A stretch of 40,129 bases of DNA from Methylococcaceae bacterium (GTDB taxonomy: Bacteria; Pseudomonadota; Gammaproteobacteria; Methylococcales; Methylomonadaceae): assembly GCA_030699345.1 (NCBI GenBank), contig JAUYMX010000301.1:1-40129 (forward strand), read 5' to 3'. Below the pieces are notes generated by a model. That model was not told where the DNA came from and did not search any database. It worked only from the letters and a program-made list of their open reading frames with translations. Shown here in pieces: positions 1 through 8,463 of the stretch. How positions within the stretch are numbered: position 1 is the first letter of the stretch; each line of letters starts with the position of its first letter. Both the position numbers and the translations under genes were made by a program.

Positions 1-336
1 ATTTCGTTTTATCGGGATGATTTTTCTCAAGTCGGCGTGCATCCTAATGTTAAGCCCAGTGCTTTGCCTGCCCATATCGAAGGCCGCGACGTTATTTTGG
101 TGGACGATGTTTTTTATACCGGCAGAACTATCCGTGCTGCATTGAATGAGATTTTTGATTACGGACGCCCCGATCAAGTCGTACTGGCGGTATTAATCGA
201 ACGTGACGGCAGACAAATTCCGCTTTGCCCGGATTGTGTAGGCGAGCGCATTAGCTTAAGTCCAGGACAACGCATTAAACTTACCGGCCCTGAACCACTG
301 GGTATACATGTTCAATCTATCGATGCCGCCGCATAA
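1..336 (+). CDS. pyrR: PyrR-type PRPP-binding regulator / uracil phosphoribosyltransferase, 3' part
   Basis: The open frame enters from the left edge, so the true start lies outside the window; about 111 residues are visible. The segment DVILVDDVFYTGRTIRAAL is the PRPP-binding loop of type I phosphoribosyltransferases and is nearly diagnostic for PyrR. The following IERDGRQIPLCPDCVG matches the PyrR C-terminal region. PyrR proteins bind UMP/PRPP; in Gram-positives they attenuate pyr mRNA and they often have weak uracil phosphoribosyltransferase activity. In gammaproteobacteria the regulatory role is less certain. The gene ends 3 bp before pyrB, so the two are almost certainly cotranscribed. 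The GTG at position 37 is internal and is not a likely start. Confidence 0.93.
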   Translation: MSFYRDDFSQVGVHPNVKPSALPAHIEGRDVILVDDVFYTGRTIRAALNEIFDYGRPDQVVLAVLIERDGRQIPLCPDCVGERISLSPGQRIKLTGPEPLGIHVQSIDAAA

Positions 337-339
337 ATT

Positions 340-1332
340 ATGTCTAGCAATCTGCAATTAAATTCGGAAGGCAAACTTAAGCATTTTTTAACTTTGGAAG
401 GCCTAAGCAAAGAATTATTAACTGAAATTCTCGATACCGCCGAATCGTTTGCGGGCATGTCGGATAGCCAGGTTAAAAAAGTACCGCTGCTGCGCGGAAA
501 AACCATCGTCAACTTGTTTTTTGAAAACAGCACCCGTACTCGCACGACGTTTGAACTGGCCGCGACACGGTTATCTGCCGACGTGCTCAGTATGAACATT
601 GCTACCTCGGCGACGTCTAAAGGCGAGAGCCTGCTCGATACCATCCGCAACCTGGAAGCAATGTTTGTCGATATGTTTGTGGTGCGCCATGCAATCAGCG
701 GCGCCGCACACTTTATTGCCCAGCATACCGCGCCGCATATTAGCGTAATCAATGCCGGTGACGGCCAGCATGCGCATCCCACGCAAGCGATGCTGGATAT
801 GTTTACCATTCGCCAGATCAAGCAGGATTTTTCCACTCTGCGGGTGGCCATTATTGGCGATATTTTGCATTCAAGGGTTGCCCGTTCGCAGATTCAGGCA
901 CTCAACACTTTGGGTGCTGCCGAAGTCCGTGTTATAGCCCCGAAAACCTTGTTGCCGGCCCACGTGGAAAGCCTAGGCGTGACCGTGTCGCATAACTTAA
1001 CCGAAGGCCTAAAGGACATCGATGTCATCATCATGCTGCGCTTACAAAAAGAGCGAATGACCTCAGCGCTGCTGCCCAGTGAAAGTGAGTATTTCAAATG
1101 CTTCGGCCTGACGGAAGACAAGCTCAAAATTGCCAAACCCGATGCCATTGTTATGCATCCAGGCCCTATCAACAGAGGGGTGGAAATCGATTCCAAAGTT
1201 GCCGACGGTCCGCAATCAGTCATTCTCAAGCAAGTTAGTAACGGTATTGCTGTGCGTATGGCGATTATGGCAATGGCCATGCAAACATCAGCGGCTGCTC
1301 CCGGCAGGTCGGCAATAGTAGGGAGTAATTGA
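340..1332 (+). CDS. pyrB: Aspartate carbamoyltransferase catalytic subunit
   Basis: This 330-residue protein catalyses the first committed step of pyrimidine synthesis, carbamoyl phosphate plus L-aspartate to N-carbamoyl-aspartate. The carbamoyl-phosphate loop STRTR is at residues 64-68 inside FFENSTRTRTTFE, and the HPGPINRG segment begins near residue 273; both are family signatures. The ATG at 340 sits 3 bp after the pyrR stop. The length is longer than E. coli PyrB (about 311) and typical of the class found in Pseudomonas, where the catalytic chain assembles with an inactive dihydroorotase-like partner instead of PyrI. No pyrI follows; instead a pyrC'-like gene overlaps its stop codon, which supports that assembly type. 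Confidence 0.97.
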   Translation: MSSNLQLNSEGKLKHFLTLEGLSKELLTEILDTAESFAGMSDSQVKKVPLLRGKTIVNLFFENSTRTRTTFELAATRLSADVLSMNIATSATSKGESLLDTIRNLEAMFVDMFVVRHAISGAAHFIAQHTAPHISVINAGDGQHAHPTQAMLDMFTIRQIKQDFSTLRVAIIGDILHSRVARSQIQALNTLGAAEVRVIAPKTLLPAHVESLGVTVSHNLTEGLKDIDVIIMLRLQKERMTSALLPSESEYFKCFGLTEDKLKIAKPDAIVMHPGPINRGVEIDSKVADGPQSVILKQVSNGIAVRMAIMAMAMQTSAAAPGRSAIVGSN

Positions 1333-2612
1333 TGAGCCAAATCCATATCCAAAACGGCAGAATTATTGATCCTGCTAATAACATCGACCGCATCGGCTCT
1401 GTGTATATTGCCGATGGCAAAATTGCCTCTTTGACCAACGAGCCTGCCGGGTTCAGCCCCGATACCGTTATTGATGCCACCAATCAAATTGTCTGCCCCG
1501 GTTTTATCGATTTAAGTACACGGTTACGCGAACCCGGACAAAGCCGCAAAGCCACTTTTAAAAGCGAAACAGCCGCGGCTGCCAGCGCTGGTGTAACTAC
1601 CATGTGCCTGCAACCGGATACTGTGCCGGTAATTGACACCGCTGCCGTTGCCGAGCTGGTAAAGGATTTGGCGGAAAAATCCGGTTACCAACAAATTTAC
1701 CCGATTGCAGCGCTCACCCGGAAACTGGAAGGGGTTGAATTAAGCTCAATGCTGTCGCTTAAACAAGCCGGTTGTATTGCGGTCGGCAACGCCAGCCAGC
1801 CCGTGCAAAATCTGCTGATTTTACGGCGCGCGATGGAATATGCCGCCAGCCATGATTTGCTGTTGATATTTCGCCCCAACGACTATTGGCTAGGCAACAA
1901 AGGCTGCGCCCATGAAGGTGCATTTGCCACCCGCTACGGTTTGCCGGGCATTCCAGAAGCCGCAGAGACCATTGCTTTGTCGCATTGTTTAGAGTTGGCT
2001 GAGCTCACCGGTTGCCGGGTACATTTTGGTCAAATCAGCTGTAAACGTGCAGTGATTAAAATCCATCAAGCGAAAAAATATGGCTTGAATGTCAGTGCCG
2101 ACGTCGCGATTCATCAATTGCATTTAACCGAAAACGACATCCAGCCATTTGACAGCAGCTACCATGTGCTGCCGCCTTTACGCACTGACGCCGATAAAAA
2201 TGCGTTAAGGCAGGGGCTTGCCAGCGGCACACTGGATGCCATCTGCTCGGATCATCAGCCGCATGACATGGATGCCAAACTGGGCGCATTTCCGGAAACT
2301 GAAGCCGGAATTTCCTCATTGGAAACGTTGTTGCCGCTTATGCTCAGGCTGGTCGCACAACAGAAAATAACGCTACCGCAAGGCATCGCCGCATTGAGCA
2401 CAAATCCAGCGCGCATCTTGCGACTAAACAGTGGTGCGTTAACGCCTGGATTTAATGCCGATGTCTGTGTGTTTAATCCCGAGCTCAACTGGCAAATCGA
2501 TGCCGATTCTTGGCATAGCCAAGGACTCAATACGCCGTTTTGGGGGCAGACCATGACGGGTAAAGTGACTCATACCTTACAGACTGGAAAACTGATTTAT
2601 CGTCAGGGCTAA
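1332..2612 (+). CDS. pyrC': Dihydroorotase-like protein lacking metal ligands (PyrC' type)
   Basis: This 426-residue amidohydrolase-fold protein aligns by eye with class I dihydroorotases (CPGFIDLSTRLREPG, SAGVTTMCLQPDT, ICSDHQPHD). Active enzymes have a D-x-H-x-H zinc motif at the first site; here it reads D60-L-S62-T-R64, so both histidines are replaced. Inactive PyrC' chains of this kind are known in Pseudomonas, where they are needed for assembly of the aspartate carbamoyltransferase dodecamer. I chose the ATG at 1332, whose first base is the last base of the pyrB stop (TGATG overlap); a TTG one codon upstream is less likely. Translational coupling to pyrB fits a structural partner. A separate active dihydroorotase would have to be encoded elsewhere. 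Confidence 0.9.
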   Translation: MSQIHIQNGRIIDPANNIDRIGSVYIADGKIASLTNEPAGFSPDTVIDATNQIVCPGFIDLSTRLREPGQSRKATFKSETAAAASAGVTTMCLQPDTVPVIDTAAVAELVKDLAEKSGYQQIYPIAALTRKLEGVELSSMLSLKQAGCIAVGNASQPVQNLLILRRAMEYAASHDLLLIFRPNDYWLGNKGCAHEGAFATRYGLPGIPEAAETIALSHCLELAELTGCRVHFGQISCKRAVIKIHQAKKYGLNVSADVAIHQLHLTENDIQPFDSSYHVLPPLRTDADKNALRQGLASGTLDAICSDHQPHDMDAKLGAFPETEAGISSLETLLPLMLRLVAQQKITLPQGIAALSTNPARILRLNSGALTPGFNADVCVFNPELNWQIDADSWHSQGLNTPFWGQTMTGKVTHTLQTGKLIYRQG

Positions 2613-2638
2613 TAATTCCCAACCCATATCCAAATCTT

Positions 2639-3550
2639 ATGAACAACGACGACATCAACAACGTTAAAAACTATTTGCTCGACCTGCAAGACCGCATTTG
2701 CAAAGCCTTGGAAGGTGAAGAGCCCGAAGCCAGATTTATTGAAGATCCATGGAAACGCCCCGAAGGCGGTGGCGGTCGGACCCGTGTGTTAAGTGGTGGT
2801 AAAGTCTTTGAGCAAGGTGGTGTCAATTTTTCTCATGTGTCCGGTTTTAGTTTGCCGCCTTCGGCAACGGCCAAACGTCCGGAGCTGGCAAACCGGCAAT
2901 TTCAGGCGATGGGCGTGTCACTGGTTATTCACCCGAAAAATCCTTACGTACCGACGTCTCATGCCAATGTGCGATTTTTAATCGCTGAAAAACCGGGTGA
3001 ACCCACTATTTGGTGGTTTGGCGGCGGCTTTGATTTAACGCCGTTTTATCCGTTTAAAGAAGATGTGTTGCATTGGCACCAAACAGCAAAAGCAGCTTGC
3101 GATCCATTTGGTGCTGACGTTTATCCACTTTATAAAAAATGGTGTGATGAATATTTTTATCTTAAACACCGTGATGAAACACGGGGCGTAGGCGGACTGT
3201 TTTTCGACGATCTCAACGAGTGGGGCTTTGAGCGCTCATTTGCCTTTATGCAAAGTGTCGGCGACCATTACATTGATGCTTATTTGCCTATCGTGCAAAA
3301 ACGCAAAAACACACCTTATGGCGAACGAGAGCGAGAATTTCAGCTGTACCGTCGCGGTCGTTATGTGGAATTCAACTTGGTATTTGATCGCGGCACCCAT
3401 TTTGGCCTGCAATCCGGTGGTCGTACCGAATCAATCTTAATGTCCATGCCACCCGTTGCGCACTGGAAATACAACTGGCAACCGGAACCCAATTCGCCGG
3501 AAGCAGAACTTTACGCAAGCTATTTAAAACCTCATGATTGGTTGAGCTAG
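2639..3550 (+). CDS. hemF: Oxygen-dependent coproporphyrinogen III oxidase
   Basis: This 303-residue protein converts coproporphyrinogen III to protoporphyrinogen IX by two oxygen-dependent decarboxylations in haem synthesis, in the cytoplasm. The family signatures are all present: WWFGGGFDLTPFYPF, a YFYLKHR stretch followed by GVGGLFFDDL, and near the C-terminus RRGRYVEFNLVFDRGTHFGL followed by a GRTESILMSMPP stretch. The length matches E. coli HemF (299). It starts 26 bp after pyrC' with no strong Shine-Dalgarno sequence and could be a distal gene of the pyr operon. About 120 bp without an obvious terminator separate it from the next gene. Confidence 0.97.
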   Translation: MNNDDINNVKNYLLDLQDRICKALEGEEPEARFIEDPWKRPEGGGGRTRVLSGGKVFEQGGVNFSHVSGFSLPPSATAKRPELANRQFQAMGVSLVIHPKNPYVPTSHANVRFLIAEKPGEPTIWWFGGGFDLTPFYPFKEDVLHWHQTAKAACDPFGADVYPLYKKWCDEYFYLKHRDETRGVGGLFFDDLNEWGFERSFAFMQSVGDHYIDAYLPIVQKRKNTPYGEREREFQLYRRGRYVEFNLVFDRGTHFGLQSGGRTESILMSMPPVAHWKYNWQPEPNSPEAELYASYLKPHDWLS

Positions 3551-3671
3551 GTATAAATACCTACTACAATCGCCTGAGTTCATCGGCTATTGTGATGGGG
3601 TTAGCATTTTTGCTGCACTTATTCGTTCCCGCTGCTGGATTAAAAAAAAATTAACGAATTAGGGAGCTTAA

Positions 3672-5150
3672 ATGGTCTTGTTTACCAAACCGCAAATAGT
3701 TGTTTTACCTCTTGCAATGCTAATGACCTTGTCTGGTTGTTCTGTAATGCGTAGTTACGATGATGAACTTTCTCAAACATTAAACTTGGTCGGTCAAGGC
3801 CACATTGATCAAGCCATAACACAGCTCGAATCCAATAATACCGGGGCGGATAAAGACCTGCTGTATTACATGGAAAAAAGTGAATTGTTACGTCTCAATA
3901 AGCAATATAAAGACAGTATTAGCACGTCGCTACTAGCCGATCATTTGGTCGACGAATGGGAAAATGAAGCCAAGATTCGTCTTGGTGCGGTGGCAGAAAC
4001 AGCAGGGGCCGTGTTATTAAATGACAAAACGCGTCGATATGATGGTCATGATTACGAAAAAGTAATGCTGTCCACCCGGCTTGCTTTAAGTCACATTCTT
4101 AGCGGTGATTGGGATTCGGCCAGAACCGAGATTAAGAAAACCCACGAACGCGAAGCAATTATTGCCGAAGTCAGGGCTAAAGAAACTGAAGCAGTAGAAA
4201 AAGAAAGTAAAGAAAAAGGCATTACAACCACCTTCAAAGATCTAAATGGTTACCCGGTTGAGACCTTAAACGCCCCGGAAGTAACGGCGTTAAAAAACGG
4301 TTATCAAAGTGCGTTTAGTCATTATTTGGCCGGTTTTGTTTATGAAACCCTCAACGAGCCGGGCTTGGCCGCGCCAGGTTATCGGCAAGCCGCCGAATTG
4401 CAGCCCAATTTAAAAATTCTCGAAGATGGCTTAGCGGGCTTGGAAACTCGGCCGAGCTTGTTAAAACAAGGCGAAACCGATGTGCTTTTTGTGGTCGAAT
4501 CCGGCAGCGCGCCGGCACTCAAATCGATCATGATCCCCGTGCCTGTCATCGTGAGTAACCTGGGGGTGATTCCTATTTCTTTCCCGATACTTCGCACTGA
4601 CCCAACTCACACAACTGCACCCAATATGGTAACGATTGATGGCAGCAATAACTTGCCGCTGGCTACCATTACCAGTTTGGATACCATGTCTAAAAGAGCG
4701 CTAAAAGATGACATGCCAGGCATTATTGTTAGAGGCATTGTGCGCGCGGCAATCAAAACCACCTCACAAAAAGTCTTAATGGATCAGGGCGGTGCAGCAG
4801 CCATAGCCGGTATTGCGTTAAACGTAGCTAACGTTGTAACCGAATCTGCCGATGAGCGTACCTGGCGCACGTTACCCGCGAATATCAGCGCCGCCAGAGC
4901 AATCATTCCATCGGGTTCGCATGAAATAGTGCTGCCGGGGACATCAACTAAGCAAACCATCGATATTAAAGGTTCTCATGCCTTAGTGGTTGCTAGGCAA
5001 GTCGGTAATCAACTTTATTGGTCGCAACCAATTTATGGCAATAAATTGCCGGGCTATGCGCAAGTCAGTATCAACAAATCGCCAGACGTTGCCGATCAGA
5101 TAGTGAAGAAAAAAGCCGGTAAAAAGAAAAAATCCAGTAAGAAGAAGTAA
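3672..5150 (+). CDS. COG3014-like outer-membrane lipoprotein
   Basis: This 492-residue protein has a lipoprotein signal (basic start, hydrophobic run, LSGC with the lipidated Cys at residue 23). Residues about 30-260 are rich in helices and TPR-like (QAITQLESN, SHYLAGFVYETLNEPGLAAPGYRQAAELQP), with a charged, probably coiled segment around 155-185. The C-terminal half looks like beta strands and ends in a very lysine-rich tail. It resembles the uncharacterised COG3014 family, which commonly sits beside LpoB and YcfL-like genes, exactly as here. An AGGGAG ribosome-binding site precedes the ATG. A role in peptidoglycan synthase regulation is inferred from context only. Confidence 0.72.
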   Translation: MVLFTKPQIVVLPLAMLMTLSGCSVMRSYDDELSQTLNLVGQGHIDQAITQLESNNTGADKDLLYYMEKSELLRLNKQYKDSISTSLLADHLVDEWENEAKIRLGAVAETAGAVLLNDKTRRYDGHDYEKVMLSTRLALSHILSGDWDSARTEIKKTHEREAIIAEVRAKETEAVEKESKEKGITTTFKDLNGYPVETLNAPEVTALKNGYQSAFSHYLAGFVYETLNEPGLAAPGYRQAAELQPNLKILEDGLAGLETRPSLLKQGETDVLFVVESGSAPALKSIMIPVPVIVSNLGVIPISFPILRTDPTHTTAPNMVTIDGSNNLPLATITSLDTMSKRALKDDMPGIIVRGIVRAAIKTTSQKVLMDQGGAAAIAGIALNVANVVTESADERTWRTLPANISAARAIIPSGSHEIVLPGTSTKQTIDIKGSHALVVARQVGNQLYWSQPIYGNKLPGYAQVSINKSPDVADQIVKKKAGKKKKSSKKK

Positions 5151-5187
5151 CTCGTAATCAACCAAAAACCTTAATAAGGATAAATTG

Positions 5188-5595
5188 ATGAAGACCTTTA
5201 ACAAAGCGTTACTCACAGGGATGCTAACCAGTGCCTGTCTATTAACCGCGTGTACCAACCATGCACCGCCGCCACAACCGGGCAGTATCAATTCCAAACT
5301 CGAACAACTGGGGGAAATGTCTTATCTCCAGGTGAGCGATTTAAAAGCAGTCAAAAGAAATCATCTGTTATTCGTTCAAGCTGAAATCACCAATACAGAT
5401 GATGATAATCAGCAACTTTTCTATCGCTTTAAATGGGTCGATGCCAGCGGTTTTGCTTTAGGTGAGGAAGCTTGGAAGCCTTTAGTGCTATACGCTTATC
5501 AAAAACAAACGCTGTCAGCTGTTGCACCATCACCGCAAGCAACCGATTTTAAGTTGGAGGTAAACAGTACCGACAACACCGGTGATCGTCCTTAA
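5188..5595 (+). CDS. YcfL-like (DUF1425) lipoprotein
   Basis: This 135-residue lipoprotein has an LLTAC lipobox with the modified Cys at residue 22. The mature part contains FYRFKWVDASGFALGEEAWK and LSAVAPSPQATDFKLEV, the pattern of the DUF1425/YcfL family, a small beta-sandwich. In E. coli ycfL lies directly upstream of lpoB (ycfM), and the same order is kept here. The function of the family is not established. The ATG at 5188 is preferred to the TTG one codon upstream because AAGGA lies at a good distance before it. It starts 37 bp after the COG3014-like gene and is probably in the same operon. Confidence 0.8.
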   Translation: MKTFNKALLTGMLTSACLLTACTNHAPPPQPGSINSKLEQLGEMSYLQVSDLKAVKRNHLLFVQAEITNTDDDNQQLFYRFKWVDASGFALGEEAWKPLVLYAYQKQTLSAVAPSPQATDFKLEVNSTDNTGDRP

Positions 5596-5624
5596 CCACA
5601 AATTCAATTTACCGAGACTAACCA

Positions 5625-6245
5625 ATGAATCAATCCAAACATCTGCATGTAAATCTGGCTATTACCCTGGCGCTGTCGGTTGCGCTTACCGGTTGTGCCA
5701 CCAAGTCGCCTAACTTAAGTTCCGGCAACGTTGAATACGGTGACAGTAAAACCGTTGAGACTTTAACCAATGAATTTGGCTCAACTGATTTGCAATCAAT
5801 CGCCGAATCAATGTCCAGTTCGTTATTACAATCGCCCGTGCTGGCGGCAAAATCCCGCCCTTTAGTCACCGTGGCTGAAGTAAAAAACAGAACCAGCGAA
5901 TACATTGATACCAAGTCTATTACCGATTCTATTCGTACCAGAATACTCAAAAGCGGCTTGGTACGTTTTGCGGTGGACACCAGCGGGATGCAAACACAAG
6001 TTGATGAGATAACTCGTCAAAACCAAGGCAATCTATACAAAAAAAGCAAATCCAAAAAAATAGGCCAAATGGAAGGTGCGGATTTTCGTATTGAAGGCAC
6101 CATCACCTCCATTGTTAAACGTGCTGATGATGTTAAAGACGTGTATTACAAATTCAGCTTACAGCTAATTGACAACGAATCTGGCGTGATGGAATGGGCA
6201 GACGAGAAAGAAATTAGAAAAACATCCAATAAGTCATTGTATTAA
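5625..6245 (+). CDS. lpoB: LpoB-like penicillin-binding protein activator
   Basis: This 206-residue lipoprotein (ALTGC, Cys24) carries the LpoB core: SIAESMSSSLLQSP, VTVAEVKNRTSEYIDTKSI, then GADFRIEGTITSI and FSLQLIDNESGVMEWADEKEIRK. In enterobacteria LpoB reaches across the periplasm from the outer membrane and stimulates the glycosyltransferase and transpeptidase activity of PBP1B. The linker after the Cys is short here compared with E. coli LpoB, which has a long proline-rich stretch, so its reach may differ. It sits 29 bp after the ycfL-like gene and 11 bp before a second related protein. Confidence 0.85.
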   Translation: MNQSKHLHVNLAITLALSVALTGCATKSPNLSSGNVEYGDSKTVETLTNEFGSTDLQSIAESMSSSLLQSPVLAAKSRPLVTVAEVKNRTSEYIDTKSITDSIRTRILKSGLVRFAVDTSGMQTQVDEITRQNQGNLYKKSKSKKIGQMEGADFRIEGTITSIVKRADDVKDVYYKFSLQLIDNESGVMEWADEKEIRKTSNKSLY

Positions 6246-6256
6246 CGGTGAAAATA

Positions 6257-7063
6257 ATGAAATCGTTAAGTTTTTTATGGGTGTTGCCGCTGTTAATGAT
6301 TGGTAACGCTGAGGCCGCTAAAATTGCCGTTACCGACCTGACCTATTCGGAAAGAGTCAGCGGTTATTTTCATGTCGTTGACTATCACAACAAGTCTTCT
6401 GCCCGTGCTAGTCAGAGCGATCGTGAAAATAACTATTCAAGCTCCAGTCGCTATTCCGAGAGTGGACGTTCTCAAACCGATTACACCGAAGTTGAAAGTA
6501 GTTATAGCTATATAGAATATGGCGAGTTACGCAAGTTTGTGGGTGATATTAAAGGCGAAATCCTTAAAACCAGCGGTTTTCAACTAACTCAAGCCAAACC
6601 ATATACCAGCAAAGGCAGTGAAAAAATCTTCGATATTATTGCCCGTATCAAAAAAGGCTACTATTCCAACGCCGACTACGTACTTTTTGGCACCGTCACC
6701 GAGCTTGAATTTAGAGATGAATTGAACCCAATTATCGGCACAAATACCTCGTCAAACACCTTTAGTCTAATGTTGGTTGCTGAGTTTAGCCTGATCAACA
6801 CGCGCACTTTTGAAGTAAAAGCTGCATTTAGTGCAACTGGCGAAGGTGAAGATGCGCGGATGGCTTCAGCAGGTAGTCGGGTAGTTCCTAGCCGAGGAAA
6901 AGTCATTTCAGCCGTGTCGAAAAGCTTAGGCGAAGATGTGGCTCGGCAAATGAATGAACAGCTGGGCAATTACACTGATAGTGGCGAACGTGCTGAACGC
7001 GGTGCGCCCGCGCCACCAGCAGGCTTGCCTAACGAAGGGCCGGTGACTCGCTTTACTCCGTAA
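6257..7063 (+). CDS. Exported LpoB/CsgG-like protein
   Basis: From the ATG at 6257 this is 268 residues with a cleavable signal peptide (MKSLSFLWVLPLLMIGNAEA, then AKIAVTDLTY) and no lipobox. The body has the CsgG/LpoB-type layout: IAVTDL strand, a region with YGELRKFVGDIKGEILKTSGF, then ADYVLFGTVTELEFRDEL and SLMLVAEFSLINTRTFEV. A serine-rich insert occupies roughly residues 40-80 and the C-terminus is proline-rich. A GTG 9 bases upstream is possible, but GGTGA precedes the ATG at a good spacing. It is the last gene of the four-gene cluster and is followed by a strong terminator. It may be a periplasmic partner of the LpoB-like lipoprotein, but that is inferred from position. Confidence 0.68.
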   Translation: MKSLSFLWVLPLLMIGNAEAAKIAVTDLTYSERVSGYFHVVDYHNKSSARASQSDRENNYSSSSRYSESGRSQTDYTEVESSYSYIEYGELRKFVGDIKGEILKTSGFQLTQAKPYTSKGSEKIFDIIARIKKGYYSNADYVLFGTVTELEFRDELNPIIGTNTSSNTFSLMLVAEFSLINTRTFEVKAAFSATGEGEDARMASAGSRVVPSRGKVISAVSKSLGEDVARQMNEQLGNYTDSGERAERGAPAPPAGLPNEGPVTRFTP

Positions 7064-7079
7064 CACCAACGCTACAACC

Positions 7080-7117
7080 AAAAACGCCAAACCCAGTACA
7101 TCGGGTTTGGCGTTTTT
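7080..7117. terminator. Rho-independent terminator
   Basis: A perfect 15-bp inverted repeat (7080-7094 and 7103-7117) with an 8-nt loop lies just after the lpoB-like cluster. The A-run and T-run at its two ends let it work in both directions, so it can also end the convergent gene at 7166-7645. Confidence 0.93.
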
Positions 7118-7165
7118 GTTTTTAAAATTGTAGGTGGATTGTGCAATAGCAGTAGTAACGGCAAA

Positions 7166-7645
7166 TTAATCTGCGCAATTAAATTCCCCGACCAAACAAT
7201 ACTTCTTACTTAAATACTGACGCAGCCACCCGTTGGTATCGTCTTGTCGGTCATCCAGCGCTTCGGGTATTTGCTGTAAGCGTTGGCGAACAGCATGGTG
7301 CGGCATTAACAACAACTCTATATCAACCATCGCCACGAATTTGTCTGGGTTTGTGCTCTTGCCGTTAAAAATTTTAAACAGCTGATGTTTCTTTAAACCA
7401 AGATGAATATTGAGCTCTTCCCGGAACTCAAGAAACAGCGGCAGCAAGTCACTGCCGGTATATGATTCATCATGCAGTTTATCTAGTCGGCTCAATAAAT
7501 GGCAGATCGCAAACCGGTACAGTTCCGACTCGCGAACGAACAGCCGAACCGCAGTTGAACGCACCGCGAACCGGTCTGCATTATTTAACCGCATAGAAAC
7601 GATATGTTTCTTGTCGTTTTTTAAATTGTCATCATCTTCGATCAA
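7166..7645 (-). CDS. Small protein with an N-terminal ribbon-helix-helix-like segment
   Basis: This 159-residue protein begins at TTG, with AGGA eight bases before it on the - strand; no ATG occurs before residue 18. Residues about 13-55 (HIVSMRLNN, then a helix with VRSTAVRLFVRESELYRFAI) have the strand-helix-helix pattern of ribbon-helix-helix DNA-binding proteins. The rest is probably helical and I do not recognise it. It is the only real - strand gene in the window and converges on the lpoB cluster across a shared terminator. A DNA-binding role is a guess from the pattern. Confidence 0.6.
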   Translation of the reverse strand: MIEDDDNLKNDKKHIVSMRLNNADRFAVRSTAVRLFVRESELYRFAICHLLSRLDKLHDESYTGSDLLPLFLEFREELNIHLGLKKHQLFKIFNGKSTNPDKFVAMVDIELLLMPHHAVRQRLQQIPEALDDRQDDTNGWLRQYLSKKYCLVGEFNCAD

Positions 7646-8005
7646 GGCTTAATTCCTGGCGCACTTGAGTAGTGCAAAAAATCAGGTTATTTAACCCGGT
7701 AATTAGGTCTATCAAGAATAAAGCATCAATGTTACAGCTATATAACAGCCACTTGATCAGGTGAAATTATCTGTAGATTGAGTTTTAACCGTTAGTTACT
7801 TGAGCGTAGAGATGATCAATAAAGCAGTCATGCTTTTGTCGCATAGTCATCGCATGATGAAGTTTGAGGAGTTATACCAATCCCAATAAATTCATATTTT
7901 ATTGTTTCTTAGATTGTTGAAGGCTAGCTCAACGTTAAGGATTAACCATTCGCCTGTCCTTAGATCACCCTTGTGGTGAAGCCTGTCGAAGGGTGAATTG
8001 TTAAT

Positions 8006-8244
8006 CCGTTCATGGTTCGACAAGCTCTCAAGAAACAGCTTTTTTATGCTTATAAAATCAACTATTTACAAGCGGGCAATAAAATTAAAAATCGCCTCAA
8101 ACAGCGTCTGTTTCTTGGCAACACCATGCCGCCGAAAGGGGGCTTGCTTTGCTCACCACGAACGGAACTCCTTGATTTTTAAGACACCGTTCGCATTTAT
8201 GCCCTGTGGATGCTGAGTTTATCGACGTGCAGGGTTTTTCGAGG
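8006..8244 (-). repeat. REP-like element, interrupted by a 123-bp insertion
   Basis: This is a reverse-oriented copy of the element at 20504-20593: CCGTTCATGGTTCGACAAGC, then CTCACCACGAACGG, AAGACACCGTTCGCA, CTGAGTTTATCGA and GGGTTTTTCGAGG appear in the same order on the opposite strand. Compared with the other copy it is split at GCTC by positions 8028-8150, with GCTC present on both sides (8024-8027 and 8151-8154), as expected for a 4-bp target duplication. A second, shorter extra stretch lies near 8196-8212. Confidence 0.7.
8025..8165 (+). repeat. 141-bp direct repeat, copy 1
   Basis: Nearly identical to 8323-8463 with only a few differences. Each copy contains an internal inverted repeat CAAGAAACAG / CTGTTTCTTG (8029-8038 and 8108-8117) that would fold an AT-rich 89-nt arm. 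Both copies end in the same CTCACCACGAACGG, which belongs to the REP-like element, so copy 2 arose by duplication after the insertion rather than by an independent insertion. Confidence 0.85.
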
Positions 8245-8274
8245 TGCCCTATTTTGACGACTAGGCAAGACCTG

Positions 8275-8319
8275 GTAGGTGCGGATTTATCCGCATAGTG
8301 CGAATGAATTCGCACCTAC
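8275..8319. repeat. 45-bp REP-like palindrome
   Basis: GTAGGTGCGGATTTATCCGC is followed after a few bases by GCGAATGAATTCGCACCTAC. The outer ends pair and each half also forms its own small hairpin. Related palindromes occur at 21440-21484, 24600-24620 (half) and 37143-37211, always between genes. Confidence 0.8.
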
Positions 8320-8322
8320 AGC

Positions 8323-8463
8323 CTCTCAAGAAACAGTTTTTTTATGCTTATAAAATCAACTATTTACAAGCGGGCAATAAAATTAAAAATCGCCTCAATC
8401 AGCGTCTGTTTCTTGGTAACGCCATGCCGCCGAAAAGGGGCTTACTTTGCTCACCACGAACGG
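8323..8463 (+). repeat. 141-bp direct repeat, copy 2
   Basis: Second copy of 8025-8165, with the internal 10-bp inverted repeat at 8327-8336 and 8406-8415. It abuts the 45-bp palindrome on its left and keeps the right end of the REP-like element. Confidence 0.85.

Noticed and set aside
312..851. 179-residue antisense frame over pyrB
   Set aside because: Shadow of the clear pyrB frame, no ribosome-binding site or family features.
7998..8315. Small open frames on both strands in the 8-kb repeat region
   Set aside because: They fall inside duplicated repeat DNA, encode nothing recognisable and lack translation signals.
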